From JACDAN01 sp963802375 (GTDB taxonomy: Bacteria > Actinomycetota > Thermoleophilia > Gaiellales > Gaiellaceae), in contig CAWDIJ010000010.1 in NCBI GenBank assembly GCA_963802375.1, forward strand, positions 1-64,000: a stretch of 64,000 bases of DNA, in the 5' to 3' direction. How positions within the stretch are numbered: the first letter of the stretch is position 1; the number at the start of each line of letters is the position of its first letter. Of the stretch, positions 51,148 through 60,386 are shown in pieces. Both the position numbers and the translations under genes were made by a program. The notes under the pieces were generated by a model, which saw only the letters and a list, made by a program, of their open reading frames with translations, was not told the DNA's origin and searched no databases.

Positions 51148-52695
51148 TCACGAGAAGGCGGGCAGCCGCTGCTGCAGGCCGATCAGCGGCGCCAGCGGGT
51201 CACCGGCCTGGCGAATCCGATCGCCGATCGTCTCGATCGTCCATCGGTCGGGCCGGAGCTCGGGATCGTCGAGCTCTTCCCAGCGGATCGGCACGGACAC
51301 CGGCGCCCCCGGCGCGGCTCGCACGCTGAACGGAGCGATGAGCGTCTTGTTGATGGCGTTCTGCGTGTAGTCGAGGCGGGCGAGCCCGGACCGACGCTTC
51401 ACCTCCCACTCCCAACTGACCAGCTCGGGGACCGTGGCGCCGATCGCTCGCGACAGCTGCTCGACCCACTTGCGGGTCTCGGCGAACGTGTAGCGGTCGG
51501 CGACCGGTACCCAGATCTGCAGACCGCGCTTTCCGGTGACCTTGGCCCCCGCCTGCACGCCGAGGTGTTCGAGGGCGGTGCGGTGCAGCCGAGCGAGCAC
51601 CAAGATGTCCTCGAACGTCGTGTCGGTTCCCGGGTCGATGTCGATCAGCGCCCAGGTCGGTCGCTTCGTGTTCCGGACCGTCGACGTCCACGGGTGCAGC
51701 TCGACGGCGCCGTAGTTGGCGACCCACGCCAGCGCCGCCGGCGAGTCCATGACGAGGTACTCCGTCGTCTCGCCGGGATCGGCGTCGTCGTTGTGCCAGC
51801 GGCGTAGCCAGTCGGGCGCGTGGGAGGGGACGGCCTTGTGCCAGAACCCCGGACGATCGACGCCGTTCGGGTACCGGTGCATGTTGAGCGGCCGGTCGGC
51901 GAGGTAGGGGAGCATCACCGGCGCCGACGTGGCGTGGTGTCGGATGAGCTCCCGTTTCGTCAGCGCCTTGCGGCGTTTGTCGCGAGGCGGGAACAACGCC
52001 TTGTCGAGGTTGGTCACGTGCAACGTGTGCTCGCCGAGCCGCCAGTCGCCGGCCCGTTTGAGGGCGTCAAGCGCGGCGAGCTCGTCGGGGGTCGGAGCCG
52101 CCCAGTTCGCGCTGCCCGTCCAGCTCGCCGCAGGGGCCTCCTTGACCTCGTCGTTCGTCCGCCCCGACTTCACCGAACGGGGATGGTCCTCGGGATCCCA
52201 TCCGGGCACCGCTGCCTCGTCGCGCTTCTTCAACAGCAGCCAGTCGCGACCGTCACCACCGCGGCGAACCAGGACGAACCGCCCGGCGAGCTTCTCGCCA
52301 GCGAGGTCGAAGTGCAGGTCACCGGCTTCGACGGCAGCCAGCGGGTCGTCGGTCCCGACCGGCGTCCACGTTCCCCAATCCCAGACGACGACGTCGCCGC
52401 CGCCGTACTCGCCGGCCGGGATCACACCCTCGAAGTCGAAGTAGTCGAGCGGGTGGTCCTCGACGTGCACCGCCATGCGGCGGGCCGAAGGATCCAACGT
52501 CGGTCCCTTCGGCACGGCCCAGCTGAGCAGGACGCCGGCCGCCTCGAGCCGCAAGTCGTAGTGCAGCCGCCGGGCGCGATGGCGCTGCACGACGAACCGG
52601 TGCCCGTCCGACGACGGTGGGGACGTGCCGGCTGGCTCGGACGTCACGGAGAAGTCGCGCTTGGCCCGGTACGTCTTCAGCCGATCGGCGGGCAT
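51148..52695 (-). CDS. ligD: LigD-type repair protein: 3'-phosphoesterase plus polymerase domains, no ligase
   Basis: An intact 515-residue protein. The N-terminal PE domain shows FVVQRHRARRLHYDLRLEAA with its catalytic His/Asp/Arg set and VLLSWAVPKGPTLDPSARRM. From about residue 220 the LigD polymerase/primase domain follows: ELIRHHATSAPVMLPYLADR, ALIDIDPG (metal-binding Asp pair) and VTGKRGLQIWVPV. Together these trim and fill ends in non-homologous end joining. The ligase domain is absent, as in bacteria with a separate ligase. No Ku gene lies in the window. It follows the PYROXD2-like gene on the same strand by 28 bases. Confidence 0.9.
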   Translation of the reverse strand: MPADRLKTYRAKRDFSVTSEPAGTSPPSSDGHRFVVQRHRARRLHYDLRLEAAGVLLSWAVPKGPTLDPSARRMAVHVEDHPLDYFDFEGVIPAGEYGGGDVVVWDWGTWTPVGTDDPLAAVEAGDLHFDLAGEKLAGRFVLVRRGGDGRDWLLLKKRDEAAVPGWDPEDHPRSVKSGRTNDEVKEAPAASWTGSANWAAPTPDELAALDALKRAGDWRLGEHTLHVTNLDKALFPPRDKRRKALTKRELIRHHATSAPVMLPYLADRPLNMHRYPNGVDRPGFWHKAVPSHAPDWLRRWHNDDADPGETTEYLVMDSPAALAWVANYGAVELHPWTSTVRNTKRPTWALIDIDPGTDTTFEDILVLARLHRTALEHLGVQAGAKVTGKRGLQIWVPVADRYTFAETRKWVEQLSRAIGATVPELVSWEWEVKRRSGLARLDYTQNAINKTLIAPFSVRAAPGAPVSVPIRWEELDDPELRPDRWTIETIGDRIRQAGDPLAPLIGLQQRLPAFS

Positions 52696-52723
52696 GCTCC
52701 ACGTTTACCCAGAGGGACCGGTT

Positions 52724-54292
52724 TCAGCGCCGCAACCGGTGGTGGGCCAGCGCGGCGCGGGCGGCGTTGGCTCCGCACGCGCCGTGGACGGCGGCGCCCG
52801 GGTGGGCGGACGCCGACGCCAGGTAGAGCCTGCGGATCGGTGTCTCGGCGCGGCCCCAGCCGGGGATCGGGCGGAAGACGAGCTGCTGGTGCAGCTGGCC
52901 GGTCCCGCCACCGACGTCGCCACCGACGAGGTTCGGGTTCATCCGCTCCATGTCGGGCGGCGCCATGACGTGCCGAGCGACGATCAGGTCGGCGAACCCA
53001 GGTGCCAGCGCCTCGATCCGCCGCTCGACGCGACGGGCGAACCGCTCCCGCTCCCGCTCGTCCCACCGGCCCGTGATGCCGTCTTCGCCGGCATCACAAC
53101 GGATCTCCTGCGGTACGTGGGTGTAGGCCCACGCCGACTCGGTTCCCGGCGGCGAACGCGTCGGGTCGGCTGTCGTCATCTGGCCGACGATGAGGAATGG
53201 TCGGTCGGGCACGATGCCGATGCGCAGCTGGTGGGCTGTCATGGACAGCTCGGCGAGGTCGTCGGCGATGTGCACGGTGCCCGCCGGGGCGACCGAGGGG
53301 TCGGCCCACGGGATCGGTGCCGACAGTGCCCAGTCCACCTTGAAGGTGGCCGACCCGCGTTCGAACCGGGCCAGACGGTCGATCAGCCCGGGGGGCAGGT
53401 GCTGGCGCTCGACCATCGAGGTGTAGAGACGCACGGCATCGCAGTCGGCGAGCACGGCCCGACGAGCCTCGAACGACGTCCCGTCGGCGGCTGAGACGCC
53501 AACCGCTCGACCGTTGCGGACGAGCACACGGACGACGGGCGTGGCACAGCGCAAGCGGCCTCCACCTGCTTCGAGTCGGGTGACCAGCGCACGCGTGAGC
53601 TCGCCGGCGCCGCCCGTCGGCACGGGGAATCCGATCTCTTGGCCGAGGCAGACGAGCAACCAGCCGATGAACGCGCTGTTCGCGCTCTCCGGCGTGAGAT
53701 CGGCGTGCAGCGCGCAGCCGGCGAACAGCAGCGGGGCGCTGGGTCCGCTGAACCGTTCGTCGAGGAACCGCTGGAGTGGCATGAACCCGATGCGGGCCAA
53801 CTCGCGCAGCCCGTCGAGCCGCGCCACCCACGCCAGCTTGGCGCTGGCTCGCAGTGGCGGGAATGGCGTGAGCAGTGCCTCGACGAGCGGGTCGCCGTAC
53901 CGGCGCCACTCCTCGATGATCGTGCGGTACGCCGCGCCGTCTCCGGCGCCGCCGAGCTCGACACTGGCGACGGTGGCGTCCAACTGCCGCGAGAGCACGG
54001 CTGCTGGTCCGTCACGCCGAGGGTGGGCCAGCACAGCCGGGGCGTGTGTCCAGCGGAGGCCGAACCGCTCGAGCTCGAGGTCACGCAGCACCGGTGACGC
54101 AACGGCCATCGGGTAGAACGCGCTGAACAGGTCGTTGCGGAATCCGGGGGCCGTGACCTCCGCGGTGCGAACGGCGCCCCCGGGTTCGTCGGCCTGCTCC
54201 AGGACGAGCACGCTCCAGCCGGCGTCGGCGAGCCGGTTCGCAGCGACCAGGCCGTTCGGCCCGGCGCCGATCACGATGGCGTCGGCGTTCAA
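52724..54292 (-). CDS. FAD-dependent oxidoreductase, phytoene-desaturase/PYROXD2-like
   Basis: An intact 523-residue protein. AIVIGAGPNGLVAANRLADA and VLVLEQADEPGGAVRTAE form the FAD site. The C-terminal flavin motif reads LYLASASAHPGAAVHGACGA, with the GGG...NA pattern of CrtI/PYROXD2 relatives. Its substrate is unknown. TTG 54292 starts the homologous part; a GTG at 54299 in another frame with one indel would also fit. It probably forms an operon with ligD. Confidence 0.75.
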   Translation of the reverse strand: MNADAIVIGAGPNGLVAANRLADAGWSVLVLEQADEPGGAVRTAEVTAPGFRNDLFSAFYPMAVASPVLRDLELERFGLRWTHAPAVLAHPRRDGPAAVLSRQLDATVASVELGGAGDGAAYRTIIEEWRRYGDPLVEALLTPFPPLRASAKLAWVARLDGLRELARIGFMPLQRFLDERFSGPSAPLLFAGCALHADLTPESANSAFIGWLLVCLGQEIGFPVPTGGAGELTRALVTRLEAGGGRLRCATPVVRVLVRNGRAVGVSAADGTSFEARRAVLADCDAVRLYTSMVERQHLPPGLIDRLARFERGSATFKVDWALSAPIPWADPSVAPAGTVHIADDLAELSMTAHQLRIGIVPDRPFLIVGQMTTADPTRSPPGTESAWAYTHVPQEIRCDAGEDGITGRWDERERERFARRVERRIEALAPGFADLIVARHVMAPPDMERMNPNLVGGDVGGGTGQLHQQLVFRPIPGWGRAETPIRRLYLASASAHPGAAVHGACGANAARAALAHHRLRR

Positions 54293-54426
54293 CTCGCACC
54301 CGTTGCCCAGTGCGAGCGAGTGAGCGCCAGCGAGCGAGCGGTCAGCACGGGCCTGCGTGGCCCGGGAACGCAATGAACTGCCAGGATCAGCAGTGCGGCG
54401 CTGCTGGCGCCGTAGCATTCTGGGCC

Positions 54427-56073
54427 GTGGTCCGGGGGCAGGATGATCGCGTCGCCCGCCCAGCAACCCGCCCGCAGCACCCGGGGCAGCTGCCGCAGAG
54501 CGTCTACTGGCGCCGGCGCACGGTGGTCGGCGGTCTGCTGGCCTTGGCGGGATACGGGGCCGTCCGCGGCGTCGGCGCGCTCCTCCCGAGCGGATCGAGT
54601 CCTGCGGGTACCTACGTTGCGCCGGCGGCGCCGGTCCAGCCGTTGATCCGCGCCGAGAACGAGCAACCCGGCACGATGGACTACTCGTTCCCGTTCGTGG
54701 ACGAGGTGACGAGCAAGGTTGACGCCTACTGCGCGGTGGACAGCGCGTGGCGTGGGCAGTCCGTGCCGATCATGGCCAGCACGAAGGCGGCGTCGATCAC
54801 CGCCAGGGCCTTCCGCATGGGTTGGTACGGCGGTGCCGGCAGCCGGGAGGTGTGGCGCGGTGGGCCGTTTGCTGGCGTCGCACAACCCGAACCGGAGATG
54901 GATCCACAGACCGGCGTCATCGAGTGCGCCTGGTCGCCGAGCTTCGAGGTGACGATCGACGCGTCCTGGACGCCCGGGATGTACCTGGTCCGCATCGACT
55001 CCGACGACGGCGGGTCGACGTTCGTGCCGCTCGTCGTCCTCGATGATCGGCCCGCCGAGCTCCTGGTCATTTCGTCCATCACGACGTGGCAGGCGTACAA
55101 CGAGTGGGGCGGCGCCAGTCTGTACTACGGGCCGGACGGGCGGGCCGAGTCGCGGGCCAAGGTCGTCAGCTTCGACCGGCCGTACGAAGGCAGCGGGTCG
55201 GGTCACTTCTTCGGCGGCGAATTCGAATTGGTCCAACTCGTCGAGTCGCTGGGTTACGACGTCGCCTACACCACCAACTTGGACTTCCACGCACGGCCGG
55301 AGCAGGCGACGCAGGGCTACAAGGCGATCGTCTCCCTCGCTCACGACGAGTACTACTCCCTGGAGATGCGCCAGGCTCTCGAGGCGGCGCGCGAAGCGGG
55401 CGTCAACTTGATGTTCCTCGGGGCCAACGCGATCTTCCGGCGGATCAGACTAGAACCGTCGACCGACGGCCGCCTGAACCGGGCGATGGTCAACTACCGC
55501 AGCGCCGACGCGGACCCGTGGTACGGCACCGGCGACGACGCCCGCGTCACGTCGGAGTGGCGCGAGGAGCCGGCCCGCAACCCGGAGAGCGCGCTGGTCG
55601 GGAACTTCTACGAGTCCAACCCGTGTGAGGGCGACATGGTCATCGCCGACGCCGACTCCTGGGTGTTCGCCGGTACCGGCTTGCGCAACGGCGATCGGCT
55701 CGAGGGGCTGGTCGGGAACGAGTACGACCGAGTGACACTCGAGCAGCCGACACCGGCGAACATCCAGGTGCTGTGCCACTCGCCGCTCGTCGTTCGCGAG
55801 CGGCCGACGTTCGCCGACATGACGTACTACACCCACGGCGGCACCGGTGCGGGAGTGTGGGCGACCGGGACCCTATGGTGGGAGCGCAAGCTCGGGCCGC
55901 TGTGTGATGGCGCCGACGGTCAGCACACGCTCGAGTGTCACGTCCGCCGGATCACCGCCAACGTGCTCGAGGCGTTCACGGCGGGTCCCGCCGGAGCGAC
56001 CCATCCGTCGGTGCCCAACCTGGCCCGGTTCGGCATTGCCGCCGGATACGTCGAGGACCCGCCACCCGGGTGA
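54427..56073 (+). CDS. Tat-exported N,N-dimethylformamidase beta-subunit-like protein
   Basis: About 548 residues. A twin-arginine-type signal (RRRTVVGGLLALAG) follows a Pro/Gln-rich start, so the protein is likely folded inside and exported. The domain recalls the N,N-dimethylformamidase large-subunit family: ITARAFRMGWYGGAGSREVW, SSITTWQAYNEWGGASLYYG and KAIVSLAHDEYYSLEMRQAL. In the known enzyme this fold holds a mononuclear iron site for amide cleavage. Whether this relative cleaves an amide is untested. The clean frame and GTG 54427 start support a functional gene. Confidence 0.65.
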   Translation: MVRGQDDRVARPATRPQHPGQLPQSVYWRRRTVVGGLLALAGYGAVRGVGALLPSGSSPAGTYVAPAAPVQPLIRAENEQPGTMDYSFPFVDEVTSKVDAYCAVDSAWRGQSVPIMASTKAASITARAFRMGWYGGAGSREVWRGGPFAGVAQPEPEMDPQTGVIECAWSPSFEVTIDASWTPGMYLVRIDSDDGGSTFVPLVVLDDRPAELLVISSITTWQAYNEWGGASLYYGPDGRAESRAKVVSFDRPYEGSGSGHFFGGEFELVQLVESLGYDVAYTTNLDFHARPEQATQGYKAIVSLAHDEYYSLEMRQALEAAREAGVNLMFLGANAIFRRIRLEPSTDGRLNRAMVNYRSADADPWYGTGDDARVTSEWREEPARNPESALVGNFYESNPCEGDMVIADADSWVFAGTGLRNGDRLEGLVGNEYDRVTLEQPTPANIQVLCHSPLVVRERPTFADMTYYTHGGTGAGVWATGTLWWERKLGPLCDGADGQHTLECHVRRITANVLEAFTAGPAGATHPSVPNLARFGIAAGYVEDPPPG

Positions 56074-56146
56074 TCGAGCGCGCTGTGCGGTGAGTCGAGC
56101 AGCTTGCGGAGACGAACCCGATTGACACGGTCGTAGCCTGCCCGTC

Positions 56147-56779
56147 GTGACCTCCCCGGCGATGGTCGAACGGCAGGCCTTGTGCGACACGCTGGTCGAG
56201 GTCGGACAGGACGCGCCCACGCTGTGCGGCGACTGGACGACCCGTGATCTCGCCGCTCATCTCGTCGTGCGCGACCGACGACCGGACGCCGCACCTGGCC
56301 TGATCACGTCGTTCATGGCGGACTACAGCGAGCACGTGCGGGCGACCGAAGCCGAGCGCCCGTACTGGGAGATCGTGGACCGGGTCCGCAAGGGGCCGCC
56401 ACGCTGGAGCCCGCTACGCGTCGACGTCCTCGACCGACTCGCCAACAGCCTCGAGTTCTTCGTTCATCACGAGGACGTCCGCCGGGCCCGCCGCCCGTTC
56501 ACCCCGCGAGAGCTCGATCCTGATCTCGAGGATGCGCTCGCCGACGGGATCGACAAGGGCGGTCGCTTCCTGACTCGTGGCTTGGCCGTGGGCTTGACGT
56601 TCGAACCCGACGGCCGGCCGTCGATCTCGGCGCGGGAGGGTCCCGACCGGGTGACGGTGGCTGGGCCGATCGGCGAGTGCGCGCTGTTCGTGTACGGCCG
56701 CAAGGACGTCGCCCAAGTGACCGTCCGCGGCCCGGCGGCGGCGATCACGAAGGTTCGCGAAGCGCCGCTCGGCCTCTGA
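56147..56779 (+). CDS. TIGR03085-type DinB/maleylpyruvate-isomerase-like protein
   Basis: An intact 210-residue protein. CGDWTTRDLAAHLVVRDRRP and LEFFVHHEDVRRARR carry the His residues that would bind a metal in mycothiol-dependent enzymes of this fold. The first half is a four-helix DinB-like bundle. Such proteins occur widely in actinobacteria, and their reaction is unknown. GTG 56147 lies behind a TTGACA-like hexamer at about 56122. It is followed with a 2-base gap by a WYL regulator. Confidence 0.75.
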   Translation: MTSPAMVERQALCDTLVEVGQDAPTLCGDWTTRDLAAHLVVRDRRPDAAPGLITSFMADYSEHVRATEAERPYWEIVDRVRKGPPRWSPLRVDVLDRLANSLEFFVHHEDVRRARRPFTPRELDPDLEDALADGIDKGGRFLTRGLAVGLTFEPDGRPSISAREGPDRVTVAGPIGECALFVYGRKDVAQVTVRGPAAAITKVREAPLGL

Positions 56780-56781
56780 CC

Positions 56782-57486
56782 GTGAACCGGACGGACCGGC
56801 TCTATGCGCTCGCGGAGGAGCTGCGCGCCGTCGCGCCGCGCCCGCGCACGGCCCGCCAGCTGGCCGACCGCTTCGAGGTCAGCGTGCGGACGATCGAGCG
56901 CGATCTCGGGGCGTTGATGGAAGCGGGTGTCCCGGTCTATGCGACGCCGGGGCCCGGCGGCGGTTACGCCGTCGATCGGACCCGCACGTTGCCGCCCGTC
57001 AACTTCACGCCGGACGAGGCGACTGCGTTGGCGCTCGCGCTGGCTCGCACGAGCGACAGCCCGTTCGCCGGACGCCTCCGCAGCGCGCTGCGCAAAGTCG
57101 TCGGAGCGATGTCGCCGGACGATGCCGACCGGGCTCGTGAGCTCGTGGACCGGGTTCGCCTCCTCGGCACCGTGGAGTCGGGGCCGAGCGCGGCGGCGGC
57201 CGTCATCGAGGACGCCGTGATGGCCGAGCAGGTCGTCGAGATCGACTACATCGACCGAGACGGTGCCCGCACGACGCGCCTCGTCGAGCCGGTTGCCCTG
57301 GTCGCCTCGGACGTTGCCTGGTACTTCGTCGGGTTCTGCCGGCTGCGCGGTGGCGGGCGATCGTTCCGCCTCGACCGTGTGACGGCGGCTCGCGCGACCA
57401 ACGAGCGAGCGCCGCACCACGAGTACCAGTCGCTGGCCGGCGGGATGCCCGAGACCATCCGGCGCCTGCCGCTGCTCGAAGAGTGA
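56782..57486 (+). CDS. HTH-WYL-domain transcriptional regulator
   Basis: An intact 234-residue protein. An N-terminal winged helix shows RTARQLADRFEVSVRTIERD and GVPVYATPGPGGGYAVD. The WYL domain lies in the second half, with VVEIDYIDRDGARTTRLVEP and DVAWYFVGFCRLRGGGRSFR. WYL domains bind small ligands or nucleic acids. It probably controls its own operon and the VOC gene just after it. Confidence 0.85.
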   Translation: MNRTDRLYALAEELRAVAPRPRTARQLADRFEVSVRTIERDLGALMEAGVPVYATPGPGGGYAVDRTRTLPPVNFTPDEATALALALARTSDSPFAGRLRSALRKVVGAMSPDDADRARELVDRVRLLGTVESGPSAAAAVIEDAVMAEQVVEIDYIDRDGARTTRLVEPVALVASDVAWYFVGFCRLRGGGRSFRLDRVTAARATNERAPHHEYQSLAGGMPETIRRLPLLEE

Positions 57487-57540
57487 CATTCCTGTAATTC
57501 CCGACAGGACGTTGTCGCCGGGCTGTCGCAGGATCGGCTC

Positions 57541-57928
57541 ATGAGCACCGACACCACCCCAAGCCCCGTCACCTGGTTCGAGATCGGGACCGACGACCCG
57601 GCCGCTGCCCGGCAGTTCTACGGCGAGATGTTCGGCTGGACGTTCGACGTCGACGGGCCGTACTCCGTGATCACGACCGGTCCCGATCACACGCTGCAGG
57701 GCGGGATCCAGGACACGGCGGGCCCGCTGCCCGCCGGGCACGCCGCCCACGTACGCCGTGCCGTGCATCCAGGTCTCCGACGTCGCGGCCATGTGCGACC
57801 GGACCGTCGACCTGGGCGGCAAGGTCATCGTGCCGGCCACCAATACGCCGCCCGGCATCGTCTACGCCCACGTCGCCGACCCGGCCGGCAACCACATCGG
57901 CCTGTTCACCCCTCCTCCCGCCGCCTGA
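57541..57928 (+). CDS. VOC-family (glyoxalase/bleomycin-resistance fold) protein, frameshifted
   Basis: About 128 residues. VTWFEIGTDDPAAARQFYGE with MFGWTFDVDGPY is the classic first VOC module. After a frame change near 57748 the second module reads IQVSDVAAMCDRTVDLGGKV and ends ADPAGNHIGLFTPPPAA. The ending at 57928 depends on the correction; the first frame continues past it. These proteins bind a metal and can serve as lyases, dioxygenases or resistance proteins. It lies 54 bases after the WYL regulator, a common pairing. Confidence 0.7.
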
Positions 57929-57940
57929 CCGGGCCTACTT

Positions 57941-58023
57941 CATCCGAGTGTTTGACGCCATCGGAGTGTTCCGTCGGGGGATGCCCCAGGTCGAACACTC
58001 GGATGGCACCAAACACTCGGATG
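57941..58023. repeat. Nested inverted repeats of a CATCCGAGTGTT motif
   Basis: Outer arms CATCCGAGTGTTTG (57941-57954) and CAAACACTCGGATG (58010-58023) are perfect complements. Inner arms CATCGGAGTGTTC (57959-57971) and GAACACTCGGATG (57993-58005) match at all but one base. The four motif copies could fold as two stacked hairpins, between the VOC gene and the ABC exporter. A terminator or a multi-site operator are both possible. Confidence 0.75.
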
Positions 58024-58026
58024 GGG

Positions 58027-58057
58027 TTGCCTTCAAGTGGACTTGAAGTCCTACCCT
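58027..58057 (+). promoter_or_regulatory. MerR-type promoter of the ABC exporter
   Basis: TTGCCT (58027-58032) and TACCCT (58052-58057) are separated by 19 bases, longer than the normal 17. The perfect dyad CTTCAAGT-GG-ACTTGAAG (58031-58048) overlaps the -35 and fills most of the spacer. This layout is typical of promoters switched by MerR/SoxR-type activators. The ATG at 58066 falls about where transcription would begin, so the message may be leaderless. No MerR gene is in the window. Confidence 0.65.
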
Positions 58058-58065
58058 CGATCGGC

Positions 58066-60015
58066 ATGAGCGACTTCAGCGCGTGGTCGGCGCTCCAGAG
58101 CGCCATGCAGGACGACGGGAACCGGCAGCCGCCGTCAAGCGCGGGACGTGGCGGCGGGTCGGTGAGTTCGCCCGCCCCCACCGCCGCACGATGGTGACCT
58201 TCCTGTTGCTTGCCACGGTGTCGGCGGCGCTGGGCGTGCTGGCGCCGATCCTGGCCGGGCGAGCGGTCGACGCGATCGTCGAGGGCGATGCCGTGGCGAC
58301 CGTCATCGGCATCGCGGTCGTCATCGCCGCCGTCGCCTTCCTCGACACAGGCGTCGGCCTGCTCGAGCGTCTGCAGTCGTCCCGCCTGGGCGAGGGGTTG
58401 ATCCTCGATCTGCGCCGCAAGGTCTTCGACCACGTCCAGCGAATGCCGATCGCCTTCTTCACGCGGACCCGCACGGGTGCGCTGGTCAGCCGCCTCAACA
58501 ACGACGTGATCGGCGCCCAGCGGGCGTTCACGTCGGCACTCTCTGGCGTCGTCACGAACGTCATCGCACTCGTGCTGACGCTGGCGGTGATGATCGGGCT
58601 GTCGTGGCAGATCACGGTGCTGGCGATGCTGCTCCTGCCGACGTTCGTCATCCCGGCCCGCCGCGTCGGCGCTCGCGTCGGGCGGCTGCAGCGTGAGGCG
58701 GCCGGCCACAACGCAGCGATGACGTCGCAGATGACGGAGCGCTTCTCGGCGCCGGGCGCCACGCTCGTCAAGCTGTTCGGTCGGCCCGCCGTGGAGGCCG
58801 CCGAGTTCGGTGCCAGGGCGGAGCGGGTCAACGACATCGGCGTCCGTTCGGCGATGGCGATGGAGGTGTTCTTCCGCGCGCTGGGCCTCGTTTCCGGTCT
58901 CGCCGAGGCGCTGATCTACGGACTCGGCGGCTACTTGGCCCTCCAGGGTGAGCTCGACCCCGGCACGGTCGTCACGCTGGCCCTGCTGCTCAACCGGCTC
59001 TACGCGCCGCTGACTGCGCTCGCCACCGCACGCCTCGACATCGTCACGGCGCTGGTCAGCTTCGAACGCGTCTTCGAGGTGCTCGACGTCGAGCCGCTGA
59101 TCCGGGAGGCACCGGACGCCCGCTCAGTGCCGGACGGACCGGTGGGTGTCGAGCTCGACGACGTCCACTTCGCCTACCCGACCGCCGAGCAGGTGTCGCT
59201 GGCCTCGTTGGAGGAGGTCACGGTGCTCGACGACCGGCCGAGCGTCGAGGTGCTGCACGGCGTCTCGGTGCGGGTCCCGCCGGGCCACACCGTGGCCCTG
59301 GTCGGCTCGTCCGGGGCCGGCAAATCGACACTGGCTTCGCTCGTCCCGCGGCTCTACGACGTCGACGCCGGCGCGGTGCGCCTCGGCGGCGTCGACGTGC
59401 GGGAGCTGACATTCGACTCGATCAAGTCGACGGTCGGCGTCGTCACGCAGGACGGCCACCTCTTCCACGACTCGATCCGGGCCAACCTCGCTCTACGCCG
59501 CACCCGACGCCGGCGATGACGAGCTGTGGGCGGCGCTCGAGCAGGCGCGGCTGGCACGACTGGTGCGTGCGCTGCCCGACGGCCTCGACACCGTGGTCGG
59601 CGAGCGCGGTTACCGGCTGTCCGGAGGTGAGCGCCAGCGCCTGACGATCGCCCGCCTGCTGCTGGCCAAGCCGCGGGTCGTCATCCTCGACGAGGCGACC
59701 GCCCACCTCGACTCCGAGTCGGAGGCCGCCGTCCAGGAGGCGCTGGCGGCGGCGCTGGAGGGCCGCACCGCCCTCGTCATCGCCCACCGGCTGTCGACGG
59801 TGCGTGCCGCCGACTCCATCGTGGTGCTCGAGCACGGGCGCGTCGTCGAGCACGGCAGCCACGTCGACCTCCTCGCCGCCGGCGGGCGTTACGCCGAGCT
59901 GTACAACACGCAATTCGCCGAACCTGATGCGGCCGGCGAAGGCGCTGGAGCGCCCGCCGTGCCGAACCGGGAGTCCACCTCTCAACGACGCGGTCCGGTC
60001 ACGTCGGCCGCTTAG
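58066..60015 (+). CDS. ABC exporter half-transporter (fused membrane and ATPase domains), frameshifted
   Basis: About 650 residues. Six membrane helices (about 58195-59100) contain the coupling motif RMPIAFFTRTRTGALVSRLN and are followed by an ATPase: Walker A VGSSGAGKST, Q-loop VTQDGHLFHDSIRANLA, signature RLSGGERQR, Walker B VVILDEATAHLD and switch HRLSTV. It resembles MsbA/LmrA-like multidrug or lipid exporters that act as dimers. Frames change near 58120 and 59495. The last 20 or so codons lie within a copy of the dispersed repeat. A MerR-type promoter drives it, suggesting drug- or redox-induced export. Confidence 0.8.
59926..59992 (-). repeat. Solo copy of dispersed 67-bp repeat inside a coding end
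   Basis: The minus strand matches 37261-37327 at about 63 of 67 positions by eye and shares its ends and core with the array units at 48133-48764. It encodes the C-terminal tail of the ABC exporter (AAGEGAGAPAVPNRESTSQR). Confidence 0.75.
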
Positions 60016-60367
60016 TCGGGACACGCAAGGTCACCCAGGCCACGCCGACCAGCCCGAGCCCGACGACGATGGCCCGCGCCCACCAGCGGTCGAGCAGCCA
60101 TGCGCTGAGCCCACAGAACACGACCATCGACCCGATCGCCGCCACCTTGGCCTTGCGCGGCATGCCGAGACCGGCGCGGTAGTCGCGGACCATCGGGCCG
60201 ACGCCTGGTCGCGTCAACACCCACTGCTCGAACCGCGGGCTGGAGCGCGAGAAGCAGGCCGCAGCGATGATGAAGAACACCGTGGTCGGCAGGCCCGGTA
60301 TCACGATGCCGATCGACCCGATGGCCACGGCGACCCAGCCCAGTCCGAACCACAGCCACCGCAGCAC
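59999..60367 (-). CDS. DUF454 (YbaN-like) membrane protein
   Basis: An intact 122-residue protein with four helices. FGLGWVAVAIGSIGIVIPGL leads to PTTVFFIIAAACFSRSSPRF, the family signature, followed by a second hydrophobic pair. No function is known. GTG 60367 lies 19 bases after the ogt stop on the same strand, making it the last gene of the sigma-ogt operon. Its end overlaps the convergent ABC exporter by 17 bases. Confidence 0.8.
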   Translation of the reverse strand: MLRWLWFGLGWVAVAIGSIGIVIPGLPTTVFFIIAAACFSRSSPRFEQWVLTRPGVGPMVRDYRAGLGMPRKAKVAAIGSMVVFCGLSAWLLDRWWARAIVVGLGLVGVAWVTLRVPTKRPT

Positions 60368-60386
60368 GGTCCCAGTGTTGCGGCGT

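Noticed and set aside
54300..54426. Third member of the 67-bp repeat family, from GCGAGCGAG-type direct repeats
   Set aside because: It lacks the CCCGGTTCGGCACG core and the family ends; it is only a short simple repeat.
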